Of a stretch of 64,000 nucleotides of DNA, positions 51,110-60,464 are shown piece after piece. Numbering within the stretch: the stretch's first letter is position 1; every line of letters begins with the position of its first letter. The stretch comes from Chitinophaga filiformis (lineage in GTDB: Bacteria; Bacteroidota; Bacteroidia; Chitinophagales; Chitinophagaceae): the NCBI RefSeq assembly GCF_023100805.1, contig NZ_CP095855.1, positions 496,001 to 560,000 of the forward strand, written 5' to 3'. The notes under the pieces are model-generated. The model did no database searches. It was given only the letters and a program-made list of their open reading frames with translations, and was not told the DNA's origin. Both the position numbers and the translations under genes were made by a program.

Positions 51110-52564
51110 ATGAGCGCAGCCATCGATTTTGACAAATATGAGGTAGTAATTGGCCTGGAAGTACACGCCCAGTTACTGACAGAAAGCAAATTATTTTGTG
51201 GAGACAGTGCAGCTTTCGGAGGCGCTCCCAATACCCATATCAGTCCCATTACACTGGGCCATCCCGGTACCCTTCCTGTGCTGAACCGCAAAGCGGTGGA
51301 ATATGCCATCCGGCTTGGACTGGCTTGCCAAAGCAGGATTGAAAGGGATAACTATTTTGCCCGTAAGAACTATTTCTACCCGGATCTTCCGAAAGGATAC
51401 CAGATCTCACAGCATACAGCCCCCATCTGCGATGGAGGATTGGTTACCATTCCGGTTCCCGGCGGCGAGCGGCAGATCAAACTGAACCGCATCCACCTGG
51501 AAGAAGACGCCGGAAAATCCATGCACGACCAGGATCCTTCCTTTACCCTGGTGGATTACAACCGTGCCGGCGTTCCCCTGGTGGAGATCGTAACAGAACC
51601 CGACCTGCACAGCAGTGACGAAGTATATGCTTTCCTGACCACCCTCCGCAGGCTGGTACGCTGGCTCGATGTGTGCGATGGTAACATGGAAGAAGGCAGT
51701 ATGCGCTGTGACGCCAATATCTCGATCCGCCTGAAAGGAGAGACCAGACTGGGTACCAAAGTAGAGGTAAAGAACCTGAATTCCATCCGCAACGTAAAAC
51801 GTGCGGTAGAGGGAGAAATAAAACGCCAGATCACTATCGTGGAAAGTGGCGGCACCATCATGCAGGAAACAAGGAGCTTCGATGCCGGCAACGGTACCTC
51901 ATTCTCCCTGCGTTCAAAGGAAGAAGCAAACGACTACCGCTATTTTCCGGAACCGGACCTGGCTCCCTTTCATCTTACAGACGAATACCTGGACAGCATC
52001 CTGAAAGCGCTGCCCGAACTGCCGGAGGCAATGGTACAACGGTATGTCAGCCAATACGGACTGCCCGAGTATGACGCCCGTGTGATATGTGATGACAAGG
52101 CAACGGCAGACTATTACGAACAGGTAGCCTCTATCATTCCTGCACATAAAGCAGTGGCCAACTGGTTACTGGGCCCGGTTAAATCCACCCTCAATGAACA
52201 GGGTGCGGCCATGGCGGAATTCCCCTTGCCACCAGCCGCATTGGCCGGCCTGATACAACTTGTTGAAGATGGAAAGGTCAGCTTCTCCATCGCCTCTTCC
52301 CGCATCTTCCCGGAACTGCTGCAACACCCTGCAGAGCAGCCATTGGATATTGCTACACGTCTCAACCTCCTTCAGGATAACAATGCAAATAACATTGCAC
52401 CTATCATTGATGAAGTCCTCGCCAAGTATCCGGATAAAGTAGCCGAATTCCGCGGTGGTAAAAAAGGATTGATGGGACTCTTTGTAGGCGAGGTGATGAA
52501 ACTCTCCAAAGGCAAAGCTGATCCTAAACTCACCAACCAGCTGCTGGCAGAAAAACTGAAATAA
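51110..52564 (+). CDS. gatB: Asp-tRNA(Asn)/Glu-tRNA(Gln) amidotransferase subunit B
   Basis: Subunit of the GatCAB transamidase, 484 residues, binding tRNA and activating the side-chain carboxylate with ATP. Family motifs: VIGLEVHAQLLTESKLFCGD at the start, YPDLPKGYQISQ, DYNRAGVPLVEIVTEPD, and the YqeY-like helical C-terminal domain after LLGPVKSTL. Presence means Gln-tRNA or Asn-tRNA is made by the indirect route. gatA and gatC are not in the window. The TlpA-like gene follows after 15 bases and is likely co-transcribed. Confidence 0.97.
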   Translation: MSAAIDFDKYEVVIGLEVHAQLLTESKLFCGDSAAFGGAPNTHISPITLGHPGTLPVLNRKAVEYAIRLGLACQSRIERDNYFARKNYFYPDLPKGYQISQHTAPICDGGLVTIPVPGGERQIKLNRIHLEEDAGKSMHDQDPSFTLVDYNRAGVPLVEIVTEPDLHSSDEVYAFLTTLRRLVRWLDVCDGNMEEGSMRCDANISIRLKGETRLGTKVEVKNLNSIRNVKRAVEGEIKRQITIVESGGTIMQETRSFDAGNGTSFSLRSKEEANDYRYFPEPDLAPFHLTDEYLDSILKALPELPEAMVQRYVSQYGLPEYDARVICDDKATADYYEQVASIIPAHKAVANWLLGPVKSTLNEQGAAMAEFPLPPAALAGLIQLVEDGKVSFSIASSRIFPELLQHPAEQPLDIATRLNLLQDNNANNIAPIIDEVLAKYPDKVAEFRGGKKGLMGLFVGEVMKLSKGKADPKLTNQLLAEKLK

Positions 52565-52579
52565 CTATAACTGATCAAT

Positions 52580-53743
52580 ATGAAGAAATTTGCTTTATGG
52601 GCAGTAGCCGGACTATTCCTGGCCAGTTGCTCGCAACAGACAGAGAAGGGAGATTTTGTTATCAATGCACATATAGACAATGCTCCTTTAGGTAAAATAT
52701 ACCTGGAGGAACTGACGCTGGAAGAAGCGAAGATCGTGGACACTGCTGTGATAAAAGATGCCAGCGGTAAATTCACCCTCAAAGGTATGCTGCCGGAACA
52801 GGCGCTTTACCGTATCCGTTTCGCTGATAATAACCGCTTTATCCTCCTGGGCCTCGATGCTGGTACGATGAGCATCGAAGGCGATTACAATCACCTGGAA
52901 CAGGTTAAAATTGAGAATTCCGAAGCCTCTTCAGAAATACAGCAGTTGCTGAATGAAGCGAGCTCAAAGAATATAGCGCTGACAACAGAGATGAAAACCC
53001 TTGACAGCCTCTATCAGGCTAAAACGCCCGACAGCGTAATGAAACCAAGGGTGGCTGCATTCGAGGCAAAACGAAATGATCTCGAACAGTTCATCCTGAA
53101 AGCGGCAAAAGACACTAAATCTCCTGCTGTTGCTGCATTCGCACTGAGCATGGTAAGCACACCTACCTTACTGCAGGATCAGAAAGTGATCAACGAATTA
53201 AAGACCCGTTTTCCTGAAAATACACTGATTGCCAGCTTTACAGAAAAGCTGAACGAAGTGTCCAAAAAGAGCGCTGCTCCTGCTACAGACGCCATGGCTG
53301 GTGAAGACGAAAATATGACAGCTGTGAAGATCGGCCAGGTGGCACCAGACTTTACACTGCCCGACCTCTCAGGAAAAGCCACCAGCCTCAGCTCCTTCAG
53401 GGGGAAATATGTGCTGGTAGATTTCTGGGCAAGCTGGTGCAAGCCATGCCGTATGGAAAACCCTAACGTGGTACAGGCTTATAACACTTACAAGAATAAA
53501 AACTTTACTATCCTCGGTGTATCGCTAGACAGAACAAAAGAGGCGTGGGCAAAGGCCATACAGGCCGATGGTCTTACCTGGAGCCATGTGAGTGATCTGA
53601 AATTCTGGGAATCTGCAGTTGTTCCTTTATATGGACTGAACTCCATTCCATCCAACATGCTGCTCGATCCGGAAGGAAAGGTGATCGCTGTCGGACTAAG
53701 AGGACCTGACTTACAGGCCAAGCTCCAGGAAGTATTGAAATAA
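52580..53743 (+). CDS. TlpA-like thiol-disulfide lipoprotein with DUF4369
   Basis: Lipoprotein of 387 residues. Lipobox LASC (cysteine 17). Residues about 24-112 match the DUF4369 beta-sandwich found before thioredoxin domains in Bacteroidota. After a helical middle, the TlpA/ResA domain spans about 250-387 with W286-C-K-P-C290 in the active site and the cis-proline in NSIPSNMLLDPEG. It should reduce disulfides in the periplasm, for example for cytochrome or surface protein maturation. Unlike the window's other thioredoxin-like protein, this one has intact cysteines. Ends in a long perfect-palindrome terminator. Confidence 0.94.
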   Translation: MKKFALWAVAGLFLASCSQQTEKGDFVINAHIDNAPLGKIYLEELTLEEAKIVDTAVIKDASGKFTLKGMLPEQALYRIRFADNNRFILLGLDAGTMSIEGDYNHLEQVKIENSEASSEIQQLLNEASSKNIALTTEMKTLDSLYQAKTPDSVMKPRVAAFEAKRNDLEQFILKAAKDTKSPAVAAFALSMVSTPTLLQDQKVINELKTRFPENTLIASFTEKLNEVSKKSAAPATDAMAGEDENMTAVKIGQVAPDFTLPDLSGKATSLSSFRGKYVLVDFWASWCKPCRMENPNVVQAYNTYKNKNFTILGVSLDRTKEAWAKAIQADGLTWSHVSDLKFWESAVVPLYGLNSIPSNMLLDPEGKVIAVGLRGPDLQAKLQEVLK

Positions 53744-53747
53744 TTAC

Positions 53748-53803
53748 ACCAGCAAATAAAAAAAGCGTCCGCCATCTGGCGGACGCTTTTTTTATTTGCT
53801 GGT
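53748..53803. terminator. Bidirectional terminator with 26-bp perfect arms
   Basis: ACCAGCAAATAAAAAAAGCG onward pairs perfectly over 26 bases with its mirror, 4-base loop ATCT. GC core GCGTCCGCC/GGCGGACGC, with A and T tracts inside the arms. Sits between convergent genes. Confidence 0.92.
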
Positions 53804-53812
53804 TGACCACGG

Positions 53813-55222
53813 TTATTTTTTGTACCCCGGATTCTGTTCTATGTTACGGTTCACATCGGTTTCCCTTTGTGGAATGGGGAAGATCGCCGTATTTGAAGTT
53901 GCCTCAATGGTGCATCTGGGCGTATTCAACTGCTCCGGATTATTACAATGATTTCTTACAATATCCAGTTTATTTCTCAACAGGTCGAAATAACGATGTC
54001 CTTCAAACATGAACTCCACACGTTTCTCTTTGAGCACTGCTGCCAATACCGCATCATTGGCCACATTTTCCAGGGCTGCCAGGTTCCTGTGCGTGCGGAT
54101 CGCGTTTACATCTGTCAGTGCGGCGGCATAGTTACCTTCCTTTGCATAGGCTTCGGCGCGCGCCAGGTACATTTCTGATATGCGCAGTATTTTAGGACTG
54201 TGCAAGCCGGAAATACCCTGCTGACCGGTAAACTTGTTATTCTGGAATTCTGAAGGACTGCCATTAAACGCAGAAATAAAAACCCTTCTCGCATCGCCAG
54301 GCTCCAATATATTCACCAGGTCGGGAGATACACGGATATCACCATAACCAGGCTTCCTGAACATCTGGCCAAGGTTATCAGAACCTGCTGTCTGGATGTC
54401 AAGTATTTTCAGCGTAAAAATGTCTTCTCCTGTACCTGGTGTGTTGTAAAAATCAGCTAAGCTATTGGCAGGCTGAATAGCATAACCAGCATTGATCACC
54501 CTCGTTGCCTCGGCAATAGCGGCGGCATTATCGCCTTTATACAGGTATACCCTTGCCAGCAGTGCAGATGCTGCATAGGAACTGGCGTTGAAAGGATCGT
54601 TGGTTGCTTCGGGCAGTAATGATTTGACCTCGGTCAGATCGGCAATGATCTGCGCATATACCTGATCTACCGTATTCCTTTTCGGCGAGCCCACTTCGAA
54701 TTTCGTTATCACCGGCACTCCCAGCGATGTACCCCCGCCAACAATATATGGCTCAGCAAAGAAACGTAACAGATCAAAATGCGCCAATGCACGGATAAAC
54801 AATGCCTGCCCCTTGGCAAAGTTCTTTTCTTCAGCCGTACCATCGCTGATGACAGGTATGCTGTTGATAATATTGTTAGCTCTTAAGATCACAGCGTATG
54901 CCCTGTTCCAGACGCCGGTTACATCCACATCTGAAACGATCCAGCTCAATCGCCAGCTGGACAGGAAGCGGTTACTGTTGCTTGTAGAAAGATACACGTT
55001 ATCAGCAGTGATCTCGCCCAGTATCAGGTAGTTCCTTCCATAATAATCTGTGGATCTCATACCGGCATACATACCGTTCACCGCGGCATTCACACCTTTG
55101 ATATTTGACAAGGCTTCATCCGTCGGCAGTTTATCTGCCGGCGAAAGCGCCAGTTCTTTATTGCAGCCCTGACCGACAGATAACAGGACCAACATAACCA
55201 TATACACGAATATTCTTTTCAT
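53813..55222 (-). CDS. SusD/RagB-family nutrient-binding lipoprotein
   Basis: Surface lipoprotein of 469 residues. Lipobox SVGQGC (cysteine 20). TPR-like helical core with NNIINSIPVIS, KGQALFIRALAHFDLLRFF, ALLARVYLYKGDNAAAIAEA; C-terminal half has EKRVEFMFEGHRYFDLLR and final PIPQRETDVNRNIEQNPGYKK, all typical of SusD (pfam07980-type). Encoded directly after its SusC partner with 20 bases between. Ligand unknown. Confidence 0.95.
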   Translation of the reverse strand: MKRIFVYMVMLVLLSVGQGCNKELALSPADKLPTDEALSNIKGVNAAVNGMYAGMRSTDYYGRNYLILGEITADNVYLSTSNSNRFLSSWRLSWIVSDVDVTGVWNRAYAVILRANNIINSIPVISDGTAEEKNFAKGQALFIRALAHFDLLRFFAEPYIVGGGTSLGVPVITKFEVGSPKRNTVDQVYAQIIADLTEVKSLLPEATNDPFNASSYAASALLARVYLYKGDNAAAIAEATRVINAGYAIQPANSLADFYNTPGTGEDIFTLKILDIQTAGSDNLGQMFRKPGYGDIRVSPDLVNILEPGDARRVFISAFNGSPSEFQNNKFTGQQGISGLHSPKILRISEMYLARAEAYAKEGNYAAALTDVNAIRTHRNLAALENVANDAVLAAVLKEKRVEFMFEGHRYFDLLRNKLDIVRNHCNNPEQLNTPRCTIEATSNTAIFPIPQRETDVNRNIEQNPGYKK

Positions 55223-55242
55223 AAATAAGATCTTTGCTTGAA

Positions 55243-58200
55243 TTAGAAATTAACGTTTACGCCGAAGGTGATGCTCTTGGCAGGAGGATATCTGAAGAAC
55301 TCCATCGCACTGATATCCTGCTCAGGGTCCCATCCTGTATACCCGGTCCAGGTGGCGATATTGGCCGCCTGTGCATAGAATTTAACATCACTCACGTTAA
55401 TAGCGCGCATCCATCTTTTTGGCAGGCTGTAACTCAGGTTAATGTTCTTAAGACGAAGAAAGGAACCATTTTCCAGGTACCTGGTTGACTGTGCATTGTT
55501 ACCGTTATGGTTACCGCCAGGAATTGGCTTTGGACGTTCTGCCACATCACCGGCTTTCCGCCAGTAGTTCTGTGCAGCTAGTTTATCATAGCCAAATCCG
55601 AAATAAGCACCGTCAGCGTCTCCCAGTATCCTTGTTCTGTTAAGGATCTTACTGCCGGTTACACCGTAGAAGAATACGCTGAGGGATATACCTTTATAGC
55701 TTACGGTGTTTGTCAATCCACCGATAAATTTCGGCTGACTATTACCAACTATTTTTCTCTGCGCAAGGTTGATATTGTTGGTGGTTTTACCATCTGCGGT
55801 ATACCATAATGGATCACCGTTGTCTTTGTCAACACCTGCCCACTCATTTAAATACCAGCTCTGTACCGCTTCGCCTACCCTGTGTAACTGAGTAGTGGAA
55901 GCAGATACATCCTGTCCGCCATACAGTGACAGTATCTTATTTTTATTGGTAGATACGTTCAGTTCAGTGGTCCATGTCAGGCCGGAAGCAGCCTCAATAT
56001 TCTTGCTGGTGATCAGTGCTTCGATACCTTTGTTTTCCAGAGAACCAACGTTCACAGGCTGGGTCAGAAATCCGCTGGTAGAGCTCACCGGGGTATTCAT
56101 CAGCAGGCCATCGGTCCGGCGTCTGTAAACATCAATAACTGCCGTCAGCCTGTTTTTAAAGAAACCGAGGTCCAGGCCAATGTTGAAGGATTTATTTCTT
56201 TCCCATGTCAGGTTCCTGTTACCAATAGTGGAAGGAGCGTTGCCAGGCTCGCCATTATAGGCAGTACCATAGTCATATAAAGCGGTTGCCACGAAGTTGT
56301 CAAAGTCAGCATTACCGGTAACACCATAGCTACCTCTCAGACGCAGATCAGAAAAGACTTTCTGCGATTTCATAAATGCTTCTTCCATCACTTTCCAGGA
56401 AGCCCCCACAGAATAGAATGTACCAAAACGGTTATTCACACCGAACCTGGAAGATCCATCTGTTCTGATACTACCGCTCAGGTTATACCTGTTCTTAAAA
56501 GTGTAGGTCAGCTGCCCGAGATATGACAGGAACGTATATTCTGTACCGTTACCACCTACGTCCTGCGGAACAGCGGTTACATCCAGCACTTTCAGTTTGC
56601 CGGTTACAAGACCGATACCGTCAGCGCTGATGCTCCTTGACTTAAACCTGTTATATTCAGTGAGTGCCAGGTAATCGAGCTGATGATCTTTATTGATCTT
56701 AATAGCGCCGCTGATGGATAACTGGTTGGTCAGCGTAGTGTTCTTTACGTTTGCATTATAGACCTCACCGCTCTTGGATGGTTCCGCCGTATTGATACCG
56801 TCTCCGGTGGTAGGGTCGTAGAAGAGATTGGCCTCACCATACACCAGGTCCATATTTACTTTCTCCTGCACTTTCAGCCAGTCGAACACGCGATAGCCTA
56901 CACTGAGTGAGCCGAGGCCCCTGAAGTTGGTCAGGCGTTTGTCGTTCAGCGGCACAGAATACAGGAAGTTATCGCCGCTGGCAGCGTAAAATTCCGGTTC
57001 CAGTCCTGTATACATAGAGCCGTCAGCCTTGTAGGGGCTTTGGAAAGGAGACACGAAATAGGCGCCTAATATCGGGCTGGAATAATAGTTTCCGCCCATT
57101 GCATTATTCGCATTACTTTGAGACAGGTTGAGGTTCATAGCAATGTCCAGATGATCATTCACCTGCTGGGACACATTGGAGATGACAGTATATTTTTTAA
57201 ACCAGGAATTGATCACGGTTCCTTCCTGGTTCTGATATCCACCGGAGATGTAAAACTTTGTTTTATCTGTTCCACCGGAAGCAGCAAGGCCATAATCCTG
57301 TGTGGTGGCGGTACGGAAACCGGCTTTATGCCAGTCGAAGGCTGTTTTCAGTAATGACGTAGGAAATTGATCATCTACTTCTGCCGGAGTAGCGCCATTG
57401 ATGGCCAGTACATCCCGGTTGTAGGCCAGTGATTCTTCGGGCGACAGCATACCGGATTTGCCAAAGCTGGCTTTTGCAGAACCATATTGCGCTCTTGCAT
57501 TGAAAGTGGTAACGCCGGCTTTCCCCTTTTTAGTGGTGATCACGATCACGCCATTAGCGCCTCTTGAGCCGTACAAAGCAGTAGCGGCAGCATCTTTCAG
57601 TACGTTTACACTTTCAACGTCATTGGCATTCAGGTTTGCAAGCAGGTCGTTCGACTGTAAAGCAAGGCCAGAGGTATTATTAATGTCCCTGCCATCTACG
57701 ATAACACCATCTATGACATACAGCGGTGCAGCGCCGGCACTGATAGAGCCGACACCACGGATCCTTACGTTCTGTACGGCGCCCGGTTGTCCTGAAGCCC
57801 CGCCGACAAATACGCCGGCCGCTCTACCCTGCATGGCCTGGTTAATGTCAACGAAGGGAGTGTTGGCAATTTTCTCTCCGGTCACTTCAGACACAGAACT
57901 TACTTTCTTTTGCCTGTTGGTATTGCCATAACCGGTAGCGATGTACTCACTCAGTACATTATCGGCAACAAGGGAGATGGTCAATATTCCACTGTTACCG
58001 GGTTTCACTGTTTTTGCGGCAAACCCGATGGAAGATACGATCAGGGACTGGTTTGCACCGATCTCAATACTGAAATTTCCGCTTTGGTCAGTGGTGGTTC
58101 CTTTGTTGGCACCCTGGATCCTGACAGTGGCATAGGGTATGCCGGCGCCGTCTTTGGCGTCTGTAATTTTCCCTTTGATCGTTCGTGTTTGGGCAAGCGC

Positions 58201-58251
58201 GGGCATCACGCTAATGGCCACGAATAGCCACAGGAGTAAAGTGTGTTTCAT
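55243..58251 (-). CDS. SusC/RagA-family TonB-linked outer membrane protein
   Basis: Importer of 1002 residues. Signal peptide about 1-20 (PALAQ), CarboxypepD_reg-like domain (about 22-100, TIKGKITDAKDGAGIPYATVRIQG), TonB-box region LSEYIATGYGN, plug (about 115-230, with RIRGVGSISAG and YVIDGVIVDGRD), barrel to the terminal F of VNVNF. Pairs with the SusD downstream. The usual V-V-V-T-G-Y-G is replaced by Y-I-A-T-G-Y-G. No enzymes or regulators are beside it; 776 bases of gene-free sequence precede it. Confidence 0.95.
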   Translation of the reverse strand: MKHTLLLWLFVAISVMPALAQTRTIKGKITDAKDGAGIPYATVRIQGANKGTTTDQSGNFSIEIGANQSLIVSSIGFAAKTVKPGNSGILTISLVADNVLSEYIATGYGNTNRQKKVSSVSEVTGEKIANTPFVDINQAMQGRAAGVFVGGASGQPGAVQNVRIRGVGSISAGAAPLYVIDGVIVDGRDINNTSGLALQSNDLLANLNANDVESVNVLKDAAATALYGSRGANGVIVITTKKGKAGVTTFNARAQYGSAKASFGKSGMLSPEESLAYNRDVLAINGATPAEVDDQFPTSLLKTAFDWHKAGFRTATTQDYGLAASGGTDKTKFYISGGYQNQEGTVINSWFKKYTVISNVSQQVNDHLDIAMNLNLSQSNANNAMGGNYYSSPILGAYFVSPFQSPYKADGSMYTGLEPEFYAASGDNFLYSVPLNDKRLTNFRGLGSLSVGYRVFDWLKVQEKVNMDLVYGEANLFYDPTTGDGINTAEPSKSGEVYNANVKNTTLTNQLSISGAIKINKDHQLDYLALTEYNRFKSRSISADGIGLVTGKLKVLDVTAVPQDVGGNGTEYTFLSYLGQLTYTFKNRYNLSGSIRTDGSSRFGVNNRFGTFYSVGASWKVMEEAFMKSQKVFSDLRLRGSYGVTGNADFDNFVATALYDYGTAYNGEPGNAPSTIGNRNLTWERNKSFNIGLDLGFFKNRLTAVIDVYRRRTDGLLMNTPVSSTSGFLTQPVNVGSLENKGIEALITSKNIEAASGLTWTTELNVSTNKNKILSLYGGQDVSASTTQLHRVGEAVQSWYLNEWAGVDKDNGDPLWYTADGKTTNNINLAQRKIVGNSQPKFIGGLTNTVSYKGISLSVFFYGVTGSKILNRTRILGDADGAYFGFGYDKLAAQNYWRKAGDVAERPKPIPGGNHNGNNAQSTRYLENGSFLRLKNINLSYSLPKRWMRAINVSDVKFYAQAANIATWTGYTGWDPEQDISAMEFFRYPPAKSITFGVNVNF

Positions 58252-58940
58252 AAGCGATTTTGATTGATGAAAAAACGTCCGGTTATTTCTTGCTACATAG
58301 AAAAAAATTTAGGATCGCACAACGCGTCAGCAATCATGTGCAGAGGATTCTGCGCATGCATTACTGCTTTACGGATTTAACTGTGTGAAACGGGCTGTGG
58401 GTTACGCCTCAGGTATCAGGAATACAGCCCCATATCAATCAGTACAGAGAAAAACCGGGTTGTCAGTTCATTAGTTAAACAATAAATACAATTCCTTTCG
58501 TCGGGCAATTAAAGTGGTAGTCGGGTTTCACTCTAAGGAATTAAGATTCAGATTTTGGTTCTTTAGTACTTACAATAAGTTGTTAATGCAATATATGAAA
58601 TCACCGGAAATTATTCTGCACATTTTTTTCAATATAATGTAAGAAAAATGCTTCCGTATAAACCCCGAATACCCACGACCATGCATGATAATACCTGTTT
58701 TCATATATGCAGTGTTCGGGAAATATAACGCATAAAATACTAACAATGTTAATAGGTGGCAGGTCTTACAATGTGCAGCAAAACCTGTAAGCGAAGCCGG
58801 AATATTTTACATTATCAATACGGGCGTGATCATTCGGAGGCATTGCCTGTCGGGGCATTGACATTGAGAGCTTATGCCATGCGGCGTATTGTTACCGGGT
58901 GGTATTCTCTGTGCGCAGCCTAATCCGTGGGATATCGAAA
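58252..58940. other. Long gene-free region upstream of the second SusC gene
   Basis: About 690 AT-rich bases with no coding frame of credible character. No perfect -7 box on the minus strand was found for the SusC gene, so its promoter may be a divergent or ECF-type site. A weak inverted repeat GGGCTGT (58392-58398) / ACAGCCC (58424-58430) is present. Could hold a small RNA; nothing shows it. Confidence 0.5.
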
Positions 58941-58966
58941 GTTATAAATACGCCGCTCCTGGCGGA
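58941..58966 (-). repeat. Single inverted copy of the dispersed hairpin repeat head
   Basis: Reverse strand reads CCGCCAGGAGCGGCGTATTTATAAC, matching the CGCCAGGAGCGCCGTGTTTGTAGC head of the 7.8-kb element. It stands four bases from the terminator of the third SusCD operon. Confidence 0.6.
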
Positions 58967-58970
58967 ACAA

Positions 58971-59009
58971 AAAAAGAGCGGCTGTTCATTCTGAACAGCC
59001 GCTCTTTTT
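58971..59009 (-). terminator. Terminator of the third SusCD operon
   Basis: 18-bp perfect stem AAAAAGAGCGGCTGTTCA / TGAACAGCCGCTCTTTTT with a 3-base loop; T-tract on the minus strand. Confidence 0.92.
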
Positions 59010-59027
59010 ATAAATGTTTTATAGTGA

Positions 59028-60461
59028 TCAGTACCCCGGGTTCTGATGTCCTTTCAATGCAGGGCTCAGGTCAATTTCGCGTTGGGGAATAGGTAGTATC
59101 ACCCGGTCTGCGCCCGCTTTTTTCTCCGGATCATTGGCCCGCAGTGATTGTCCTCTTCTCAGCACATCCATTCTGCGGTGTCCTTCGAAGCAGAGCTCTT
59201 TACGTCTTTCATTCAGGATGGCAGTGATCAGTGCATCAGTAGTAGCGAAGGTAGTGATGGTCCATTCATCGAGTCCTGCACGTTTTCTCAATGCATTCAT
59301 CAGGTCGATGGATTCCTGGTTCACACCATTCGTGGCAGCCAGTGCTTCAGCCCTGTTCAGGTACATTTCGGTGACCCTGATCATCGGAGAATTGTCTTTT
59401 GCGGGAGATACACTGGGAAACTTCAATGTGAACCTTCTCTTTTCAAGGTTAGCCGCGGTACCTTCGTCGCTCATCGCAAACCTCTTGTCACCCGCTTCTG
59501 CAGAAAATGCCTGTATCAATTCGGGAGAGAAGGGGCATGCACCGCTGCCGTTCACACCCGTGGGGCGATAGAAGTAGCCCCAGCTACTGCCTCCCGGATC
59601 GGTGTCTGTATTCTGAATGGAAAACACATCTTCTTTTGTATTACCGTCATAGAAGGCATAGTCGCCGGCCAATTTATAATAAGGAGCATCCAGCACTGCT
59701 TTTGCATACTGCGCTGCTTTGTCCCATTGTTCACGGTACAGGTACAGCCTTGACAACAGTGCATTTGCGGCGCCCTTGGTGGCGCGGCCCCTGGCCAGCA
59801 TAGGATCGCTGAAAGTATCGCTCAGGTCAGGCAGCGCTTCCAGCAGATCTTTTTCTATCTGCGCCTGTACGTCATTTACTGTACCTCTGGCCGGGTATGT
59901 AATGGTACCATCAAAAGCCGCCGTTACCACCGGAATACCGGGCGCACCGCCCTGCGATACCTGGTAAGGCTGAGAAAAGAGATTGAGCAGGTCGAAATAG
60001 AGGATAGCTCTCATGAACTTTGCTTCCGCTACGTACATTTTACGGTCCGCTGTTGTAAACGAAGCGTCCTGTATACCCGGCACCTTGTCTACTACGGCAT
60101 TGGCGCCCATAATAGCGTCAAAGTGAATACGCCACATCTCACTCACGATAGAGCTGGAAGGAGAAGTGATAAAATTGCTGATATCACTCATCGAAGAACC
60201 CAGGTAATTGACGTTATCGGCCATAAAATCCGCAATAATCTGAGGCTGGCCTCCAAATACCTCCTGACGTTGAGAACGGCTATAAACGCCGTATAATGCG
60301 CTTAAAGCAGTTGGCCCCGAAGTAAATACATCTTCTGTAGGAATCTGCTGCTCGGGTTCCTGGTCCAGATCCTTGCTGCAGGAAAACAGGCTGGTACAGG
60401 TAAGCCCTGCCAGCAGCCATATTAATATCTTTTTTTGCCCGTTCATTTTGGCTGTTTTCAT
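59028..60461 (-). CDS. SusD/RagB-family nutrient-binding lipoprotein
   Basis: Surface lipoprotein of 477 residues (462-residue version possible from ATG 60446). Lipobox LFSC with SKDLDQEPEQQIP after it, the usual D-L-D/E start of SusD proteins. TPR-like helices include KMYVAEAKFMRAILYFDLLNLFSQPY; C-terminal half has ERRKELCFEGHRRMDVLRRGQ and PIPQREIDLSPALKGHQNPGY. Begins 3 bases after the SusC stop (60465), so translation may be coupled. Ligand unknown. Confidence 0.95.
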   Translation of the reverse strand: MKTAKMNGQKKILIWLLAGLTCTSLFSCSKDLDQEPEQQIPTEDVFTSGPTALSALYGVYSRSQRQEVFGGQPQIIADFMADNVNYLGSSMSDISNFITSPSSSIVSEMWRIHFDAIMGANAVVDKVPGIQDASFTTADRKMYVAEAKFMRAILYFDLLNLFSQPYQVSQGGAPGIPVVTAAFDGTITYPARGTVNDVQAQIEKDLLEALPDLSDTFSDPMLARGRATKGAANALLSRLYLYREQWDKAAQYAKAVLDAPYYKLAGDYAFYDGNTKEDVFSIQNTDTDPGGSSWGYFYRPTGVNGSGACPFSPELIQAFSAEAGDKRFAMSDEGTAANLEKRRFTLKFPSVSPAKDNSPMIRVTEMYLNRAEALAATNGVNQESIDLMNALRKRAGLDEWTITTFATTDALITAILNERRKELCFEGHRRMDVLRRGQSLRANDPEKKAGADRVILPIPQREIDLSPALKGHQNPGY

Positions 60462-60464
60462 ATT

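Noticed and set aside
58874..59092. Open frame of 72 codons on the plus strand
   Set aside because: Runs through the terminator hairpin and the end of the SusD gene on the other strand; composition is not protein-like.
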